Source of the DNA: Acidovorax sp. NCPPB 3576
GTDB lineage: Bacteria > Pseudomonadota > Gammaproteobacteria > Burkholderiales > Burkholderiaceae_C
Direction: 5' to 3'
NCBI RefSeq assembly: GCF_028473605.1
Contig: NZ_CP097267.1
Location: forward strand, 3,836,501-3,900,500
Length of the DNA: 64,000 nucleotides
The position numbers were made by a program, and so were the translations under genes. Position 1 is the first letter of the stretch, and each line of letters starts with the position of its first letter. The notes below the pieces were generated by a model. It was not told the origin of the DNA, ran no database searches, and saw nothing but the letters and a program-made list of their open reading frames with translations. Shown in pieces: positions 1-8,005 of this stretch.

Positions 1-1
1 G

Positions 2-1966
2 ACCACCTTCCGCTACAACCTGCGCGACCAGCTCACCGACGAGATCGGCTTCGATGGCCGCTGGCAGCGCTACGTGTACAACGCCGCCAGCGAGTTGACT
101 CACCTGATCGAAGCCGGCGGCAGCGAGGCCGGGCCGGGCAAGGTGACGCACTTCGAGCGCGATGCGCTGGGCCGGCTGCTGGCCAAGCGATCGGCGGGGT
201 CGAATGGCGAGGCGGTCGATGAAACGATCTATCGCTACGACGCGCTGGGCCGACTCACGCAGGCGAACAATGGCGCTGCCCACCTTGCATTCGCCTATGA
301 CCCTTTGGGGCAGTTGCTTAACGAAACGCAAACGCTCATCGGCCAGGGTGGCCCTGGCCTGCCGCCACGCACAGGCCGCGCCGCAACGGCCGGCCGGCAG
401 GATATGCAGCGCAGCTTGCGCCACCAATACGACGCGCTGGGCAACCGCACGCAGACCCTGCTGCCCGATGGGCGCACGCTGAACTGGCTGTTCTATGGCT
501 CCGGCCACCTGCACCAGATCAACATCGCCCAGCCCGGACAGGAAGGCGCGCACGAGGTCATCGCCGATATGGAGCGCGATGCCCTTCACCGCGAGATCGA
601 GCGCAGCCAAGGGGTGGCATCGAGTCAATACGAGTACGACCCGGCTGGGCGGCTTGTCCACCATCGCGCCGGTCACCGAGCCAGCGGCAATCTCGCGGCG
701 CAGCCGGTGCTGGAGCGGGCCTACGCCTATGACCTCTCAGGGCAACTGGTGGCCCGGGGCGACACGTTGCGCGGGCGCCAGGACTTCCGCTACGACCCCA
801 CGGGCCGCATCCTGGCCGCGTTACCCGGGGCAGGCAGCCATCAGCCGCGAGAGCTGTTCGCGTTCGACCCGGCAGGCAACCTGCTCGATGGCGACGAGGC
901 GCAGGTCGGGCGGCAAAGCAGCAGTGGCGCCAGGGCCGGCCTGGGCGTGGTGGGCGACAACCGCCTGCGCTTCTATCAAGACATGCACTTCGAGTACGAC
1001 GTGCACGGCAATGTGACCAAGCGCACGCGGGGCAATCAGAAAGGCGGCAACGCCAGCGTCACGACGCTGCGATGGAATGCAAACCATCAATTGGTCGAAG
1101 CCATCACAGAACGCCATGGCGTGACGCAGACCACCCGCTATGCCTACGACGCGCTGGGGCGGCGGGTGTCGAAAGCGGACTCCTTCGGCACCACGCACTT
1201 CCTGTGGGATGGCGACCTGATGGTGCACAGCCAGCGCGGGGGCAAGGAGGCGCTGTTCGTGTACGAGCCCGACAGCTTTGTGCCGCTGGCCAGCATCCAA
1301 GGCACCGAAGAAAGCCGGCGCACCTACTGGTACCAGTGCGACCAGATCGGGGCGCCGCTGGAGTTGACGGATGCCCAGGGGCGCATCGCCTGGGCGGCGG
1401 ATTACAAGGTCTGGGGGGAAGCCACGCTGCGGGCGGTGGCGAGGACGGGCACCGATGACGGTCCTGCCCGGCGCCGCATTGGATACGGGCCAGGACTGCA
1501 TGAGGGCGACAGTGCCAGCGGCCGTTCATCCGCCCCGCCGCCCATCGAGCAGCCGTTTCGGTTTCAGGGTCAGCAGTTCGATGAAGAGACGGGGCTTCAT
1601 TACAACCGCTTCCGGTACTACGATCCGGCTGTGGGGCGTTTTGTTAGCCAAGATCCCATTGGCTTAGGAGGTGGATCAAACCTATTTCAATATGCGCCTA
1701 ATGCATTAATTTGGCTCGATCCTTGGGGACTTGCGAAATCTGGTCGATGGGAAAAAGTTGGCCAAGGCAGAGTTCGGATTGATCCCCCGCACGTAGAAAA
1801 CACCAATCAACAGACGCATGCTCACTGCCAATGTCCATCAAGAAAAAAAGAAATAGTTATTAATAAAGATGGATCACAAAGCCATGGATCAAGAGGCGAT
1901 ACATCAGATTTAACAAGAGCCGAAAAGAAATACCTTAAAGATAAAGGTTTTAATATTAATGACTAA
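2..1966 (+). CDS. Rhs-family polymorphic toxin, 3' part (5' end outside window)
   Basis: The reading frame is open from base 2, so the gene starts upstream of the window. The visible part is an Rhs/YD-repeat core with many YDxxGR-type repeats, for example YDALGRL and YDPAGRL. It is followed by the Rhs boundary motif DPWGL near base 1718-1733. Known family behaviour: the core forms a shell, is cleaved after DPxGL, and releases a variable C-terminal toxin. The tip here is about 80 aa, much poorer in GC than the core, and contains the stretch RVRIDPPHVENTN followed by a His/Cys-containing segment. It is probably a small nuclease-like toxin domain, but I cannot name the family. The stop codon overlaps the next gene, as usual for a toxin-immunity pair. 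Confidence 0.9.
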   Translation, partial: TTFRYNLRDQLTDEIGFDGRWQRYVYNAASELTHLIEAGGSEAGPGKVTHFERDALGRLLAKRSAGSNGEAVDETIYRYDALGRLTQANNGAAHLAFAYDPLGQLLNETQTLIGQGGPGLPPRTGRAATAGRQDMQRSLRHQYDALGNRTQTLLPDGRTLNWLFYGSGHLHQINIAQPGQEGAHEVIADMERDALHREIERSQGVASSQYEYDPAGRLVHHRAGHRASGNLAAQPVLERAYAYDLSGQLVARGDTLRGRQDFRYDPTGRILAALPGAGSHQPRELFAFDPAGNLLDGDEAQVGRQSSSGARAGLGVVGDNRLRFYQDMHFEYDVHGNVTKRTRGNQKGGNASVTTLRWNANHQLVEAITERHGVTQTTRYAYDALGRRVSKADSFGTTHFLWDGDLMVHSQRGGKEALFVYEPDSFVPLASIQGTEESRRTYWYQCDQIGAPLELTDAQGRIAWAADYKVWGEATLRAVARTGTDDGPARRRIGYGPGLHEGDSASGRSSAPPPIEQPFRFQGQQFDEETGLHYNRFRYYDPAVGRFVSQDPIGLGGGSNLFQYAPNALIWLDPWGLAKSGRWEKVGQGRVRIDPPHVENTNQQTHAHCQCPSRKKEIVINKDGSQSHGSRGDTSDLTRAEKKYLKDKGFNIND

Positions 1967-2213
1967 GCTACCCTCATTCAAAGCAACTGCCACCGAGAAA
2001 GACTGCCAAAATAGCCTCAGAATCGACGAAATCACGTTGCATGGCACGGCAGAAGCATTTCGTGCTATTGGAATATTTTTTATAAATGCGGCGCATGAAA
2101 TGGATTTAAATGATACAGATCATGTTCATCTACAAGATAGTATAAAAAATTTCTCATCAAAAAAACATTGCGACATAATACTTGTAAATGAGAAAATTAT
2201 TAATAATCTTTAA
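1959..2213 (+). CDS. Immunity protein for the Rhs tip, Imm32-like
   Basis: This 84-aa protein starts at an ATG inside the last codons of the Rhs gene (8-base overlap), which implies translational coupling. It contains ITLHGTAEAFRAIGIFF, then HVHLQDSIKNF and CDIILVNE. From memory this spacing and wording match the Imm32 immunity family of polymorphic toxin systems; no profile search was run. It has no signal peptide or membrane segment, so it should act in the cytoplasm against the tip of the preceding Rhs protein. The AT-rich composition matches the tip rather than the Rhs core, consistent with the two being exchanged as a cassette. Confidence 0.65.
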   Translation: MTKLPSFKATATEKDCQNSLRIDEITLHGTAEAFRAIGIFFINAAHEMDLNDTDHVHLQDSIKNFSSKKHCDIILVNEKIINNL

Positions 2214-2374
2214 ACGAAAGCACGCCAACGCCGCATGTTCAAACTAGAGATATTAATTTAGGGCCAAATGGTCAAATAACCACATCTAAAAAGACAGAAG
2301 TCACCACGGCTGCAACCAAACAAGATGTTAGAACAGCAAGACGCCTTGCCAAAGAAAAAGGACTTTGCAGATGA
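2207..2374 (+). pseudogene. Orphan Rhs toxin tip fragment
   Basis: In frame from just after a stop, this stretch encodes about 55 residues including TPTPHVQTRDINLGPNG and ending KEKGLCR before a TGA. It has no start codon, no Rhs core and no DPxGL motif. It therefore looks like the 3' end of a toxin tip left behind when the expressed tip was replaced. Its TGA overlaps the ATG of the following immunity-like gene (ATGA, bases 2371-2374), the junction expected for a genuine toxin-immunity pair. AT-rich like the neighbouring tips. The toxin family is not identified. Confidence 0.6.
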
Positions 2375-2657
2375 AGTCATCAAATGCAATTGAAATCATT
2401 ACAAAATGGTACCAAATCAAATGCGATGGCCAATGGGAGCATGAGTTTGGAATTGAAATTAAAAATATTGACAATCCTGGATGGTGCATTCAGATAAAAG
2501 AGGATAAAAAAAATTACCCTTCACCTACGAAGTAGAATTTTCAGATGAGAACTGGGTACATATCAAGGCCACAGAATATAATTTTTCCGCCTATGGCGGA
2601 CCCATTAATTTAAATGAATTATTGGAACAAGCAGCGAAGTGGTTAAATAATGAATAA
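2371..2657 (+). pseudogene. Imm53-like immunity gene with a frameshift in an A8 run
   Basis: The first frame (ATG 2371 to TAG 2533-2535, 54 aa) reads ITKWYQIKCDGQWEHEFGIEI, with DNPGW soon after, which resembles the start of Imm53 proteins. After a run of eight A (about 2505-2512) the remainder of the family pattern continues in the -1 frame: FTYEVEFSDENW, then FSAYGGPINLNELLEQ, to TAA at 2655-2657. Together they make one protein of about 95 aa. The break sits exactly in the A run, so it may be a one-base deletion, or a site where transcriptional slippage or -1 frameshifting restores the protein. It follows the orphan toxin tip with an ATGA overlap. Confidence 0.65.
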
Positions 2658-3065
2658 TTAAAGTAGAACCACCTCGATCTTGATTTCAACAACCTGGAGG
2701 TTGTAACTTCAAATCTGCCACGTGCTATCGCACCCTGCTTTAAAAACCCAGCCCTGCAAATCCAACGAACTGCACCAGCGCGAACTGGCAAAGCCATCCG
2801 CTGACTTCTACGAGCTTGTCGGCTCAGAAGCAATCTGCTATTTATTCAATAGCAACCAAGTCAATCAGGACTAGGGCATCAGGCACTTTTCACCCTTTTC
2901 TTCGGTGTGCGTGATTCCGTCAATCTGCTTTCGCTCCTAGATCGATAGCATCCAAGGCATATTCCACTAGGGCAACGGCCTTAAAACACCCTCAACCGCC
3001 TTTGCGGCTCTTTTCCCCCTCTCTTTCCCCACCTTTTCCCTCCTCCCCCCTCCACTTTCCAGTCC
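2658..3065. other. Non-coding spacer with two repeat-element fragments and a pyrimidine tract
   Basis: No supported gene. Two pieces of the dispersed CTAGGGC-type repeat lie at about 2834-2882 and 2941-2975. Bases 3001-3065 are almost entirely C and T and run directly into the ATG of the next Rhs gene. No purine-rich ribosome binding site is visible there. Confidence 0.6.
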
Positions 3066-6000
3066 ATGGGCACGCACATATTCAGCGGCGGCGATGGCGC
3101 GATCACGCAGGTGGCCAACGGCTGGACGTTCGATCAGGCCACGCCCGTCAAGCTCAAGACCAGCGGCAAGCAGGGCGTGGCCTGGCACAGCAACAACAGC
3201 GCCGCCATCCGCATCCCGCTGGGCACCATCAAAGAGCACGGCACCGACATGTCCAACCGCTACGGCGCCATGGACCAGGGCCAGCACGACCCCGCCAGCG
3301 TGATCGTGGGCTGGTTCACCAATGTGAAAGACCACGTGAACCAGCACGTCACCTACGTCAAATCCGTGGTGCACGAGGCCGGCGAGATGGCCGTCAATGG
3401 TGTGGCCTACCACTGGGATGCACGCTTCAACATCGTGGCCACCGTCACCGCCGAGGGCACGCCGGAGGAAGTGCGCGAGGAGACCCCATTCGATGCCACC
3501 GGAACGCCCCGGGGCAGCACCGACCCGCTGGGCCGGCGCACCACGCTGCGCCACGACGCGCGGGGCAATCTCACGCAGATCACCAATGCCCTGGGGCAGT
3601 CCACATCGCTGCAGTACAACGCGATGGACTTGGTGACCACGCTGCGCGATGCCATGGGCCATGCGTGGCAACGTGAGTACGACACCCGGGGCAATCTGGT
3701 GCGGATGACCGATCCGCTCGGCCAGGCCACGGCGTACCGGTACGACGGCCAAGGCAGGCCAGTGGAAGTCATCGATGCCAAGGGCGGCAAGAAGGTGCTG
3801 CGCTGGGATCAAGAGGGCAATCTGATTGCCTACACGGACTGCTCTGGCCGCACCACAAGGTTCGGCTACGACGCGATGGGGCAACTGGTGCAGCGCACCG
3901 ATGCGCTGGGGCAAAGTACCCACTACCGGTACGACAGCGCGGGCCGGCTGGTGCATGTGGCCGAACCCGGCACGGACAGCGCCACCGCCTTGCACCAGTA
4001 CACCTGGAACGGCGAAGGCCACCTGCTCGCCTATACCGATCCGATGGGTGCCACGACACGCTACACCTACGATGGCGTAGGCCGGCCCCTGACCCGTATC
4101 GACGCTGCCGGCAGAAGTTTGGCCTACCACTACGACCGCGCGGGCCGCCTGATCGCCCTGGATAACGAGAACCGCGCACAGACCACCTTCCGCTACAACC
4201 TGCGCGACCAGCTCACCGACGAGATCGGATTCGACGGCCGCTGGCAGCGCTACGTGTACAACGCGGCGAGCGAACTGACCCACCTGATCGAGGCAGGCGG
4301 CAGCGATGCCGGGCCGGGCAAGGTCACGCACTTCGAGCGCGATGCGCTGGGGCGGCTGCTGGCCAAGCGTGCCCAGGGACATGAAGGTCCGCCCGAGGAG
4401 ACCACCTACCGCTATGACGCGCTGGGGCGGCTGACGCAGGCGAACAATGGCGCTGCCCACCTTGCATTCGCCTACGACCCTTTGGGGCAGTTGCTTAACG
4501 AAACGCAAACGCTCATCGGCCAGGGTGGCCCTGGCCTGCCGCCACGCACAGGCCGCGCCGCAACGGCCGGCCGGCAGGATATGCAGCGCAGCTTGCGCCA
4601 CCAATACGACGCGCTGGGCAACCGCACGCAGACCCTGCTGCCCGATGGGCGCACGCTGAACTGGCTGTTCTATGGCTCCGGCCACCTGCACCAGATCAAC
4701 ATCGCCCAGCCCGGACAGGAAGGCGCGCACGAGGTCATCGCTGACATGGAGCGCGATGCGCTTCACCGCGAGATCGAGCGCAGCCAAGGCACGGCCTCCA
4801 GCCAATACGAATATGACCCGGCCGGCCGGCTGATCCACCACCGCGCCGGCCATCGTGCCAGCGGCAATGCTGCGCAGCCGGTGCTGGAGCGGGCCTACGC
4901 CTATGACCTCTCAGGGCAACTGGTGGCCCGGGGCGACACCCTGCGCGGGCGCCAGGACTTCCGCTACGACCCCACAGGCCGCATCCTGGCCGCCCTGCCC
5001 GGGGCTGGCAGCCACCAGCCGCGGGAGTTGTTCGCGTTCGATCCGGCAGGCAACCTGCTGGATGACCACGGCGGGCGGGTTGGGCGGCAGACTACCGCCG
5101 ATGGAAGTGGCGGTCTGGGCGTGGTGGGCGACAACCGCCTGCGCTTTTACCAAGACCTGCACTTCGAGTACGACGTGCATGGCAATGTGACCAAGCGCAC
5201 GCGGGGCAATCAGAAAGGCGGCAACGCCAGCGTCACGACGCTGCGATGGAATGCAAACCATCAATTGGTCGAAGCCATCACCGAACGCCATGGCGTGACG
5301 CAGACCACGCGCTATGCCTATGACGCGCTGGGGCGGCGGGTGACAAAATCCGACAGCTTCGGCACCACGCACTTCCTATGGGATGGTGACCTGATGGTGC
5401 ACAACCAGCGCGGGGGCAAAGAGGCGCTGTTCGTGTACGAACCCGACAGCTTCGTGCCGTTGGCCAGCATCCAAGGTACAGAAGAAAACCGGCACACCTA
5501 CTGGTACCAGTGCGACCAGATCGGGGCGCCGCTGGAGTTGACGGATACCGCAGGGCACATCGCTTGGGCGGCGGATTACAAAGTGTGGGGAGAGGCCACG
5601 CTGCGGACCGTGGCGCGAACCGGCACAGATGACCGACCTGTCCAGCGCCGAATTGGACACGGGCCAGGACGGCATGAAGGCGACAGTGCCAGCGGCCAGC
5701 AATCCGCTCCGCGGCCCATTGAGCAACCCTTCCGCTTTCAAGGCCAACAGTTCGATGAGGAAACCGGGCTTCATTACAACAGGTTCAGGTATTACGATCC
5801 GGGTATAGGGAGGTTTGTCAGCCAGGATCCGATTGGGATACTTGGTGGCAATTTGCTATACAGATATGAATCCAATTCATTAAACTTAATAGATCCTTTA
5901 GGATTAAAAAGCAAACAAGGCCGATATCACGGCCCGAAACCTGATTACGCCAATCCAGGACACCATCAACCTGGAAGCCCCGAATACCGCGGGGGTGGTG

Positions 6001-6254
6001 CAAATAAAACGGCGACAATTTCACCTTGTGCCGAAAAATTATATAAAAAAGCCGTCCCGGATAAAGATGGAAAGCACTGGTTTGCAATTGATGAAAAGGG
6101 CATAATTCATCAATTTAGAAATGGAAATGATGGCACAGTTCATTGGGCGGGAGATGAATCTCAAGGAAGGGGTCTCCAAGGCATTCCAAACGATGTTGAA
6201 AAGCGACTACGCCAAATGCACAAAGAAGGAAAAGGAGTAAAACTTGACTGCTGA
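3066..6254 (+). CDS. Rhs-family polymorphic toxin with short N-terminus
   Basis: 1062 aa. The first about 165 residues are non-repetitive and lack any PAAR, VgrG-binding or membrane segment. They are followed by the YD-repeat core, which is nearly identical to the upstream Rhs gene over about 1.6 kb (bases 4179-5830 against 1-1650). The boundary motif DPLGL lies at about 5891-5905. The tip of about 115 aa is AT-rich and contains GGGANKTATISPC, then KHWFAIDEKGIIHQF and NDGTVHWAGDE. Similar NDGT-H-W/G tips occur in other Rhs proteins, but I do not know the activity. At 1062 aa it is shorter than usual Rhs proteins. With no ribosome binding site before the ATG, this may be a displaced core-tip rather than a complete gene. 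Confidence 0.8.
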   Translation: MGTHIFSGGDGAITQVANGWTFDQATPVKLKTSGKQGVAWHSNNSAAIRIPLGTIKEHGTDMSNRYGAMDQGQHDPASVIVGWFTNVKDHVNQHVTYVKSVVHEAGEMAVNGVAYHWDARFNIVATVTAEGTPEEVREETPFDATGTPRGSTDPLGRRTTLRHDARGNLTQITNALGQSTSLQYNAMDLVTTLRDAMGHAWQREYDTRGNLVRMTDPLGQATAYRYDGQGRPVEVIDAKGGKKVLRWDQEGNLIAYTDCSGRTTRFGYDAMGQLVQRTDALGQSTHYRYDSAGRLVHVAEPGTDSATALHQYTWNGEGHLLAYTDPMGATTRYTYDGVGRPLTRIDAAGRSLAYHYDRAGRLIALDNENRAQTTFRYNLRDQLTDEIGFDGRWQRYVYNAASELTHLIEAGGSDAGPGKVTHFERDALGRLLAKRAQGHEGPPEETTYRYDALGRLTQANNGAAHLAFAYDPLGQLLNETQTLIGQGGPGLPPRTGRAATAGRQDMQRSLRHQYDALGNRTQTLLPDGRTLNWLFYGSGHLHQINIAQPGQEGAHEVIADMERDALHREIERSQGTASSQYEYDPAGRLIHHRAGHRASGNAAQPVLERAYAYDLSGQLVARGDTLRGRQDFRYDPTGRILAALPGAGSHQPRELFAFDPAGNLLDDHGGRVGRQTTADGSGGLGVVGDNRLRFYQDLHFEYDVHGNVTKRTRGNQKGGNASVTTLRWNANHQLVEAITERHGVTQTTRYAYDALGRRVTKSDSFGTTHFLWDGDLMVHNQRGGKEALFVYEPDSFVPLASIQGTEENRHTYWYQCDQIGAPLELTDTAGHIAWAADYKVWGEATLRTVARTGTDDRPVQRRIGHGPGRHEGDSASGQQSAPRPIEQPFRFQGQQFDEETGLHYNRFRYYDPGIGRFVSQDPIGILGGNLLYRYESNSLNLIDPLGLKSKQGRYHGPKPDYANPGHHQPGSPEYRGGGANKTATISPCAEKLYKKAVPDKDGKHWFAIDEKGIIHQFRNGNDGTVHWAGDESQGRGLQGIPNDVEKRLRQMHKEGKGVKLDC

Positions 6255-7077
6255 GCATATCATCACTCCGCCATTTTCGACAAGCTTCAATACTGTTATC
6301 TCAGAAAATGGCGGGCACATCTTTATTGAGAATTTTCAGTTTAAAGTCGAAGGACAAAAATTATCCGACCCATCTCAAAGGGCCATTTTAGGAACATATA
6401 TTGTTGACTTGCAAAAAGAAAAAGAAGAAGAATCAATACAAGATACAGCACAAAACGCAGTAATTTTTGAATATGCACTCAACACAACATCTATTCCAAG
6501 CGCCACTCGTGAAGAAAAACTTCTTCAACTACTGGAGCAAAAATATCAAAATTACAGAATACTAAATGGTCCGGAATTCTTTTACGGCTATTATGGGTAT
6601 CTAATAAAACTTCCGGACGAAGATATCTTTATCGGTGGATGCAAACAAGCTTCCACAGAATCAATTCTCATCAAGGCCAAAATAACCAAAGGCAGTTACA
6701 ACGAGCATACCCAAAAAATACTTAACTGCCTCACATCCACATTCAAAAAAAAACACCATGAAGATTTTTTAAAATTCAAAATATCCCACGAAAATTTATA
6801 TTTTTTGCCATCCCCATCGATCCATGAAATATCAGAAAAAACCATTATAAATATAATTAAGTTTTTTCACGAAAACAATTTAACAGACAACCCTTCAATT
6901 AAAAAAAATTATTTGAAAGAATTGAAATACTCTGATCTAAATGAATTGGGCTGGGCAGCAAGTAAATTTATAGAGAAGAAATGGCTTCATACAAAAACAG
7001 TTAAAAGTGGGAATCCGGACTTCAATACTTTGAAGAAAGAGATCGACACCCTTAAAGAAAAATTGGAAATTAACTGA
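6244..7077 (+). CDS. Probable immunity protein for the second Rhs tip
   Basis: 277 aa, AT-rich, lysine- and isoleucine-rich, with no signal peptide. The best start is the TTG at 6244, 11 bases inside the Rhs stop region, because AAGGAG lies six bases before it. The overlap and composition link it to the Rhs tip, so immunity is inferred from position. I do not recognise the family. The middle carries GPEFFYGYYGYLIKLPDEDIF and the C-terminus is a charged helical segment (FNTLKKEIDTLKEKLEIN). It is longer than most immunity proteins (80-200 aa). Confidence 0.65.
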   Translation: MTAEHIITPPFSTSFNTVISENGGHIFIENFQFKVEGQKLSDPSQRAILGTYIVDLQKEKEEESIQDTAQNAVIFEYALNTTSIPSATREEKLLQLLEQKYQNYRILNGPEFFYGYYGYLIKLPDEDIFIGGCKQASTESILIKAKITKGSYNEHTQKILNCLTSTFKKKHHEDFLKFKISHENLYFLPSPSIHEISEKTIINIIKFFHENNLTDNPSIKKNYLKELKYSDLNELGWAASKFIEKKWLHTKTVKSGNPDFNTLKKEIDTLKEKLEIN

Positions 7078-7125
7078 GATTTCAGGAGCTGTCCTCGTCC
7101 ACACGAACAGCGGTACGACGCAATT

Positions 7126-7250
7126 GGCCTCCATCTATGGCCCCGTGGGACAGCTCCTGAACGAAACGCAGACCGTTCATCGGCCAGGGCGGCCCCGGTA
7201 TGCCGCCACGGATAGGCCGAGCAGCAACGGCCGGCCGGCGGGACAAGAGA
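7126..7250 (+). pseudogene. Rhs core relic
   Basis: This stretch repeats, with changes and small gaps, the Rhs core segment found at about 290-405 and 4470-4580 (shared words include CTGAACGAAACGCAGAC and GCAACGGCCGGCCGGC). It has no open frame of useful length. It marks the downstream edge of the Rhs island and is a leftover of a third core copy. Confidence 0.7.
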
Positions 7251-7358
7251 CAGCCAAGGTCGCATAAAGAAGTCACCGTATTTCCGCCGCGCAGCTGCCG
7301 CCGCACCAGCCGTGCCCAGCTCCCCAGTGCAGCACACACCACATCAGGAGTCCGAACC

Positions 7359-7751
7359 ATGAAGCTCTCTTCGAAGTACGCATTTCTCTGCGCATCGCTC
7401 ACGCTGGCCTGCGCCACTTCGGCACAGGCCTTGCCTGATCTGGTGGTGCCCAGCGTTGATTCGCCCAACCTCGATGGCGGTGTCATCACGGTGCAGGTCA
7501 AGAACCAGGGCGCAGGGCCCTCGGCGGCCTGCTACCTGGCGCTGCGCGTCGTGCCGCCTGGCGGCAGCCTGAAGGTGTTCAGCCCGAAGATCCCGGCGCT
7601 TCAACCCGGCCAGCAGGTGGCGCTTTCGGTTCAAACCGGGTTCCTGCTGTCGCAAGCCGAATACGAGGCGATTGCGGACCGTTCCAACACGGTCCAGGAG
7701 ACCAACGAGGCCAACAACCGCAACAAGGGGCAGTTCGGCGGCAAGCCCTGA
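7359..7751 (+). CDS. Secreted CARDB-domain protein
   Basis: 130 aa. The start at 7359 is chosen because CAGGAG lies eight bases upstream and a clean signal peptide follows (MKLSSKYAFLCASL ... AQA, about 24 residues). The mature part has PDLVVPSV, then VKNQGAGPSAACYLAL and ETNEANNRNKGQ. This is the pattern of CARDB domains, an immunoglobulin-like fold found in bacterial surface and secreted proteins. The single domain carries no catalytic residues, so a binding or structural role in the periplasm or outside the cell is likely. It stands alone between the Rhs relic and the large effector. Confidence 0.75.
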   Translation: MKLSSKYAFLCASLTLACATSAQALPDLVVPSVDSPNLDGGVITVQVKNQGAGPSAACYLALRVVPPGGSLKVFSPKIPALQPGQQVALSVQTGFLLSQAEYEAIADRSNTVQETNEANNRNKGQFGGKP

Positions 7752-8005
7752 CGCCCTGGTGCGAAGGGGTGCATGCGCCCTGCCGATCAGTCCATGGCGG
7801 CGAAGCGCTTGCCTTTGATCGGGAACGGGCTACCTGCCGGCACGCACCCACGCATGACATGGGCGCCAATGCCACGCGCGTTGCGCACGTGTGCTTTGGC
7901 AAGAGACGCCCGCGTCTGCGCCTCAATCCATCCGCCCGGCGATTGGGCTCGGCCCGGAGCGGTGGCACGGCCGATGCCTTGCCACCGCTCCCGCGCATGC
8001 CGACA

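Noticed and set aside
2967..4853. 628-codon minus-strand frame across the Rhs core
   Set aside because: Mirror image of the Rhs repeats. It reads as repeated Val/Gly/Ala stretches with no known domain.
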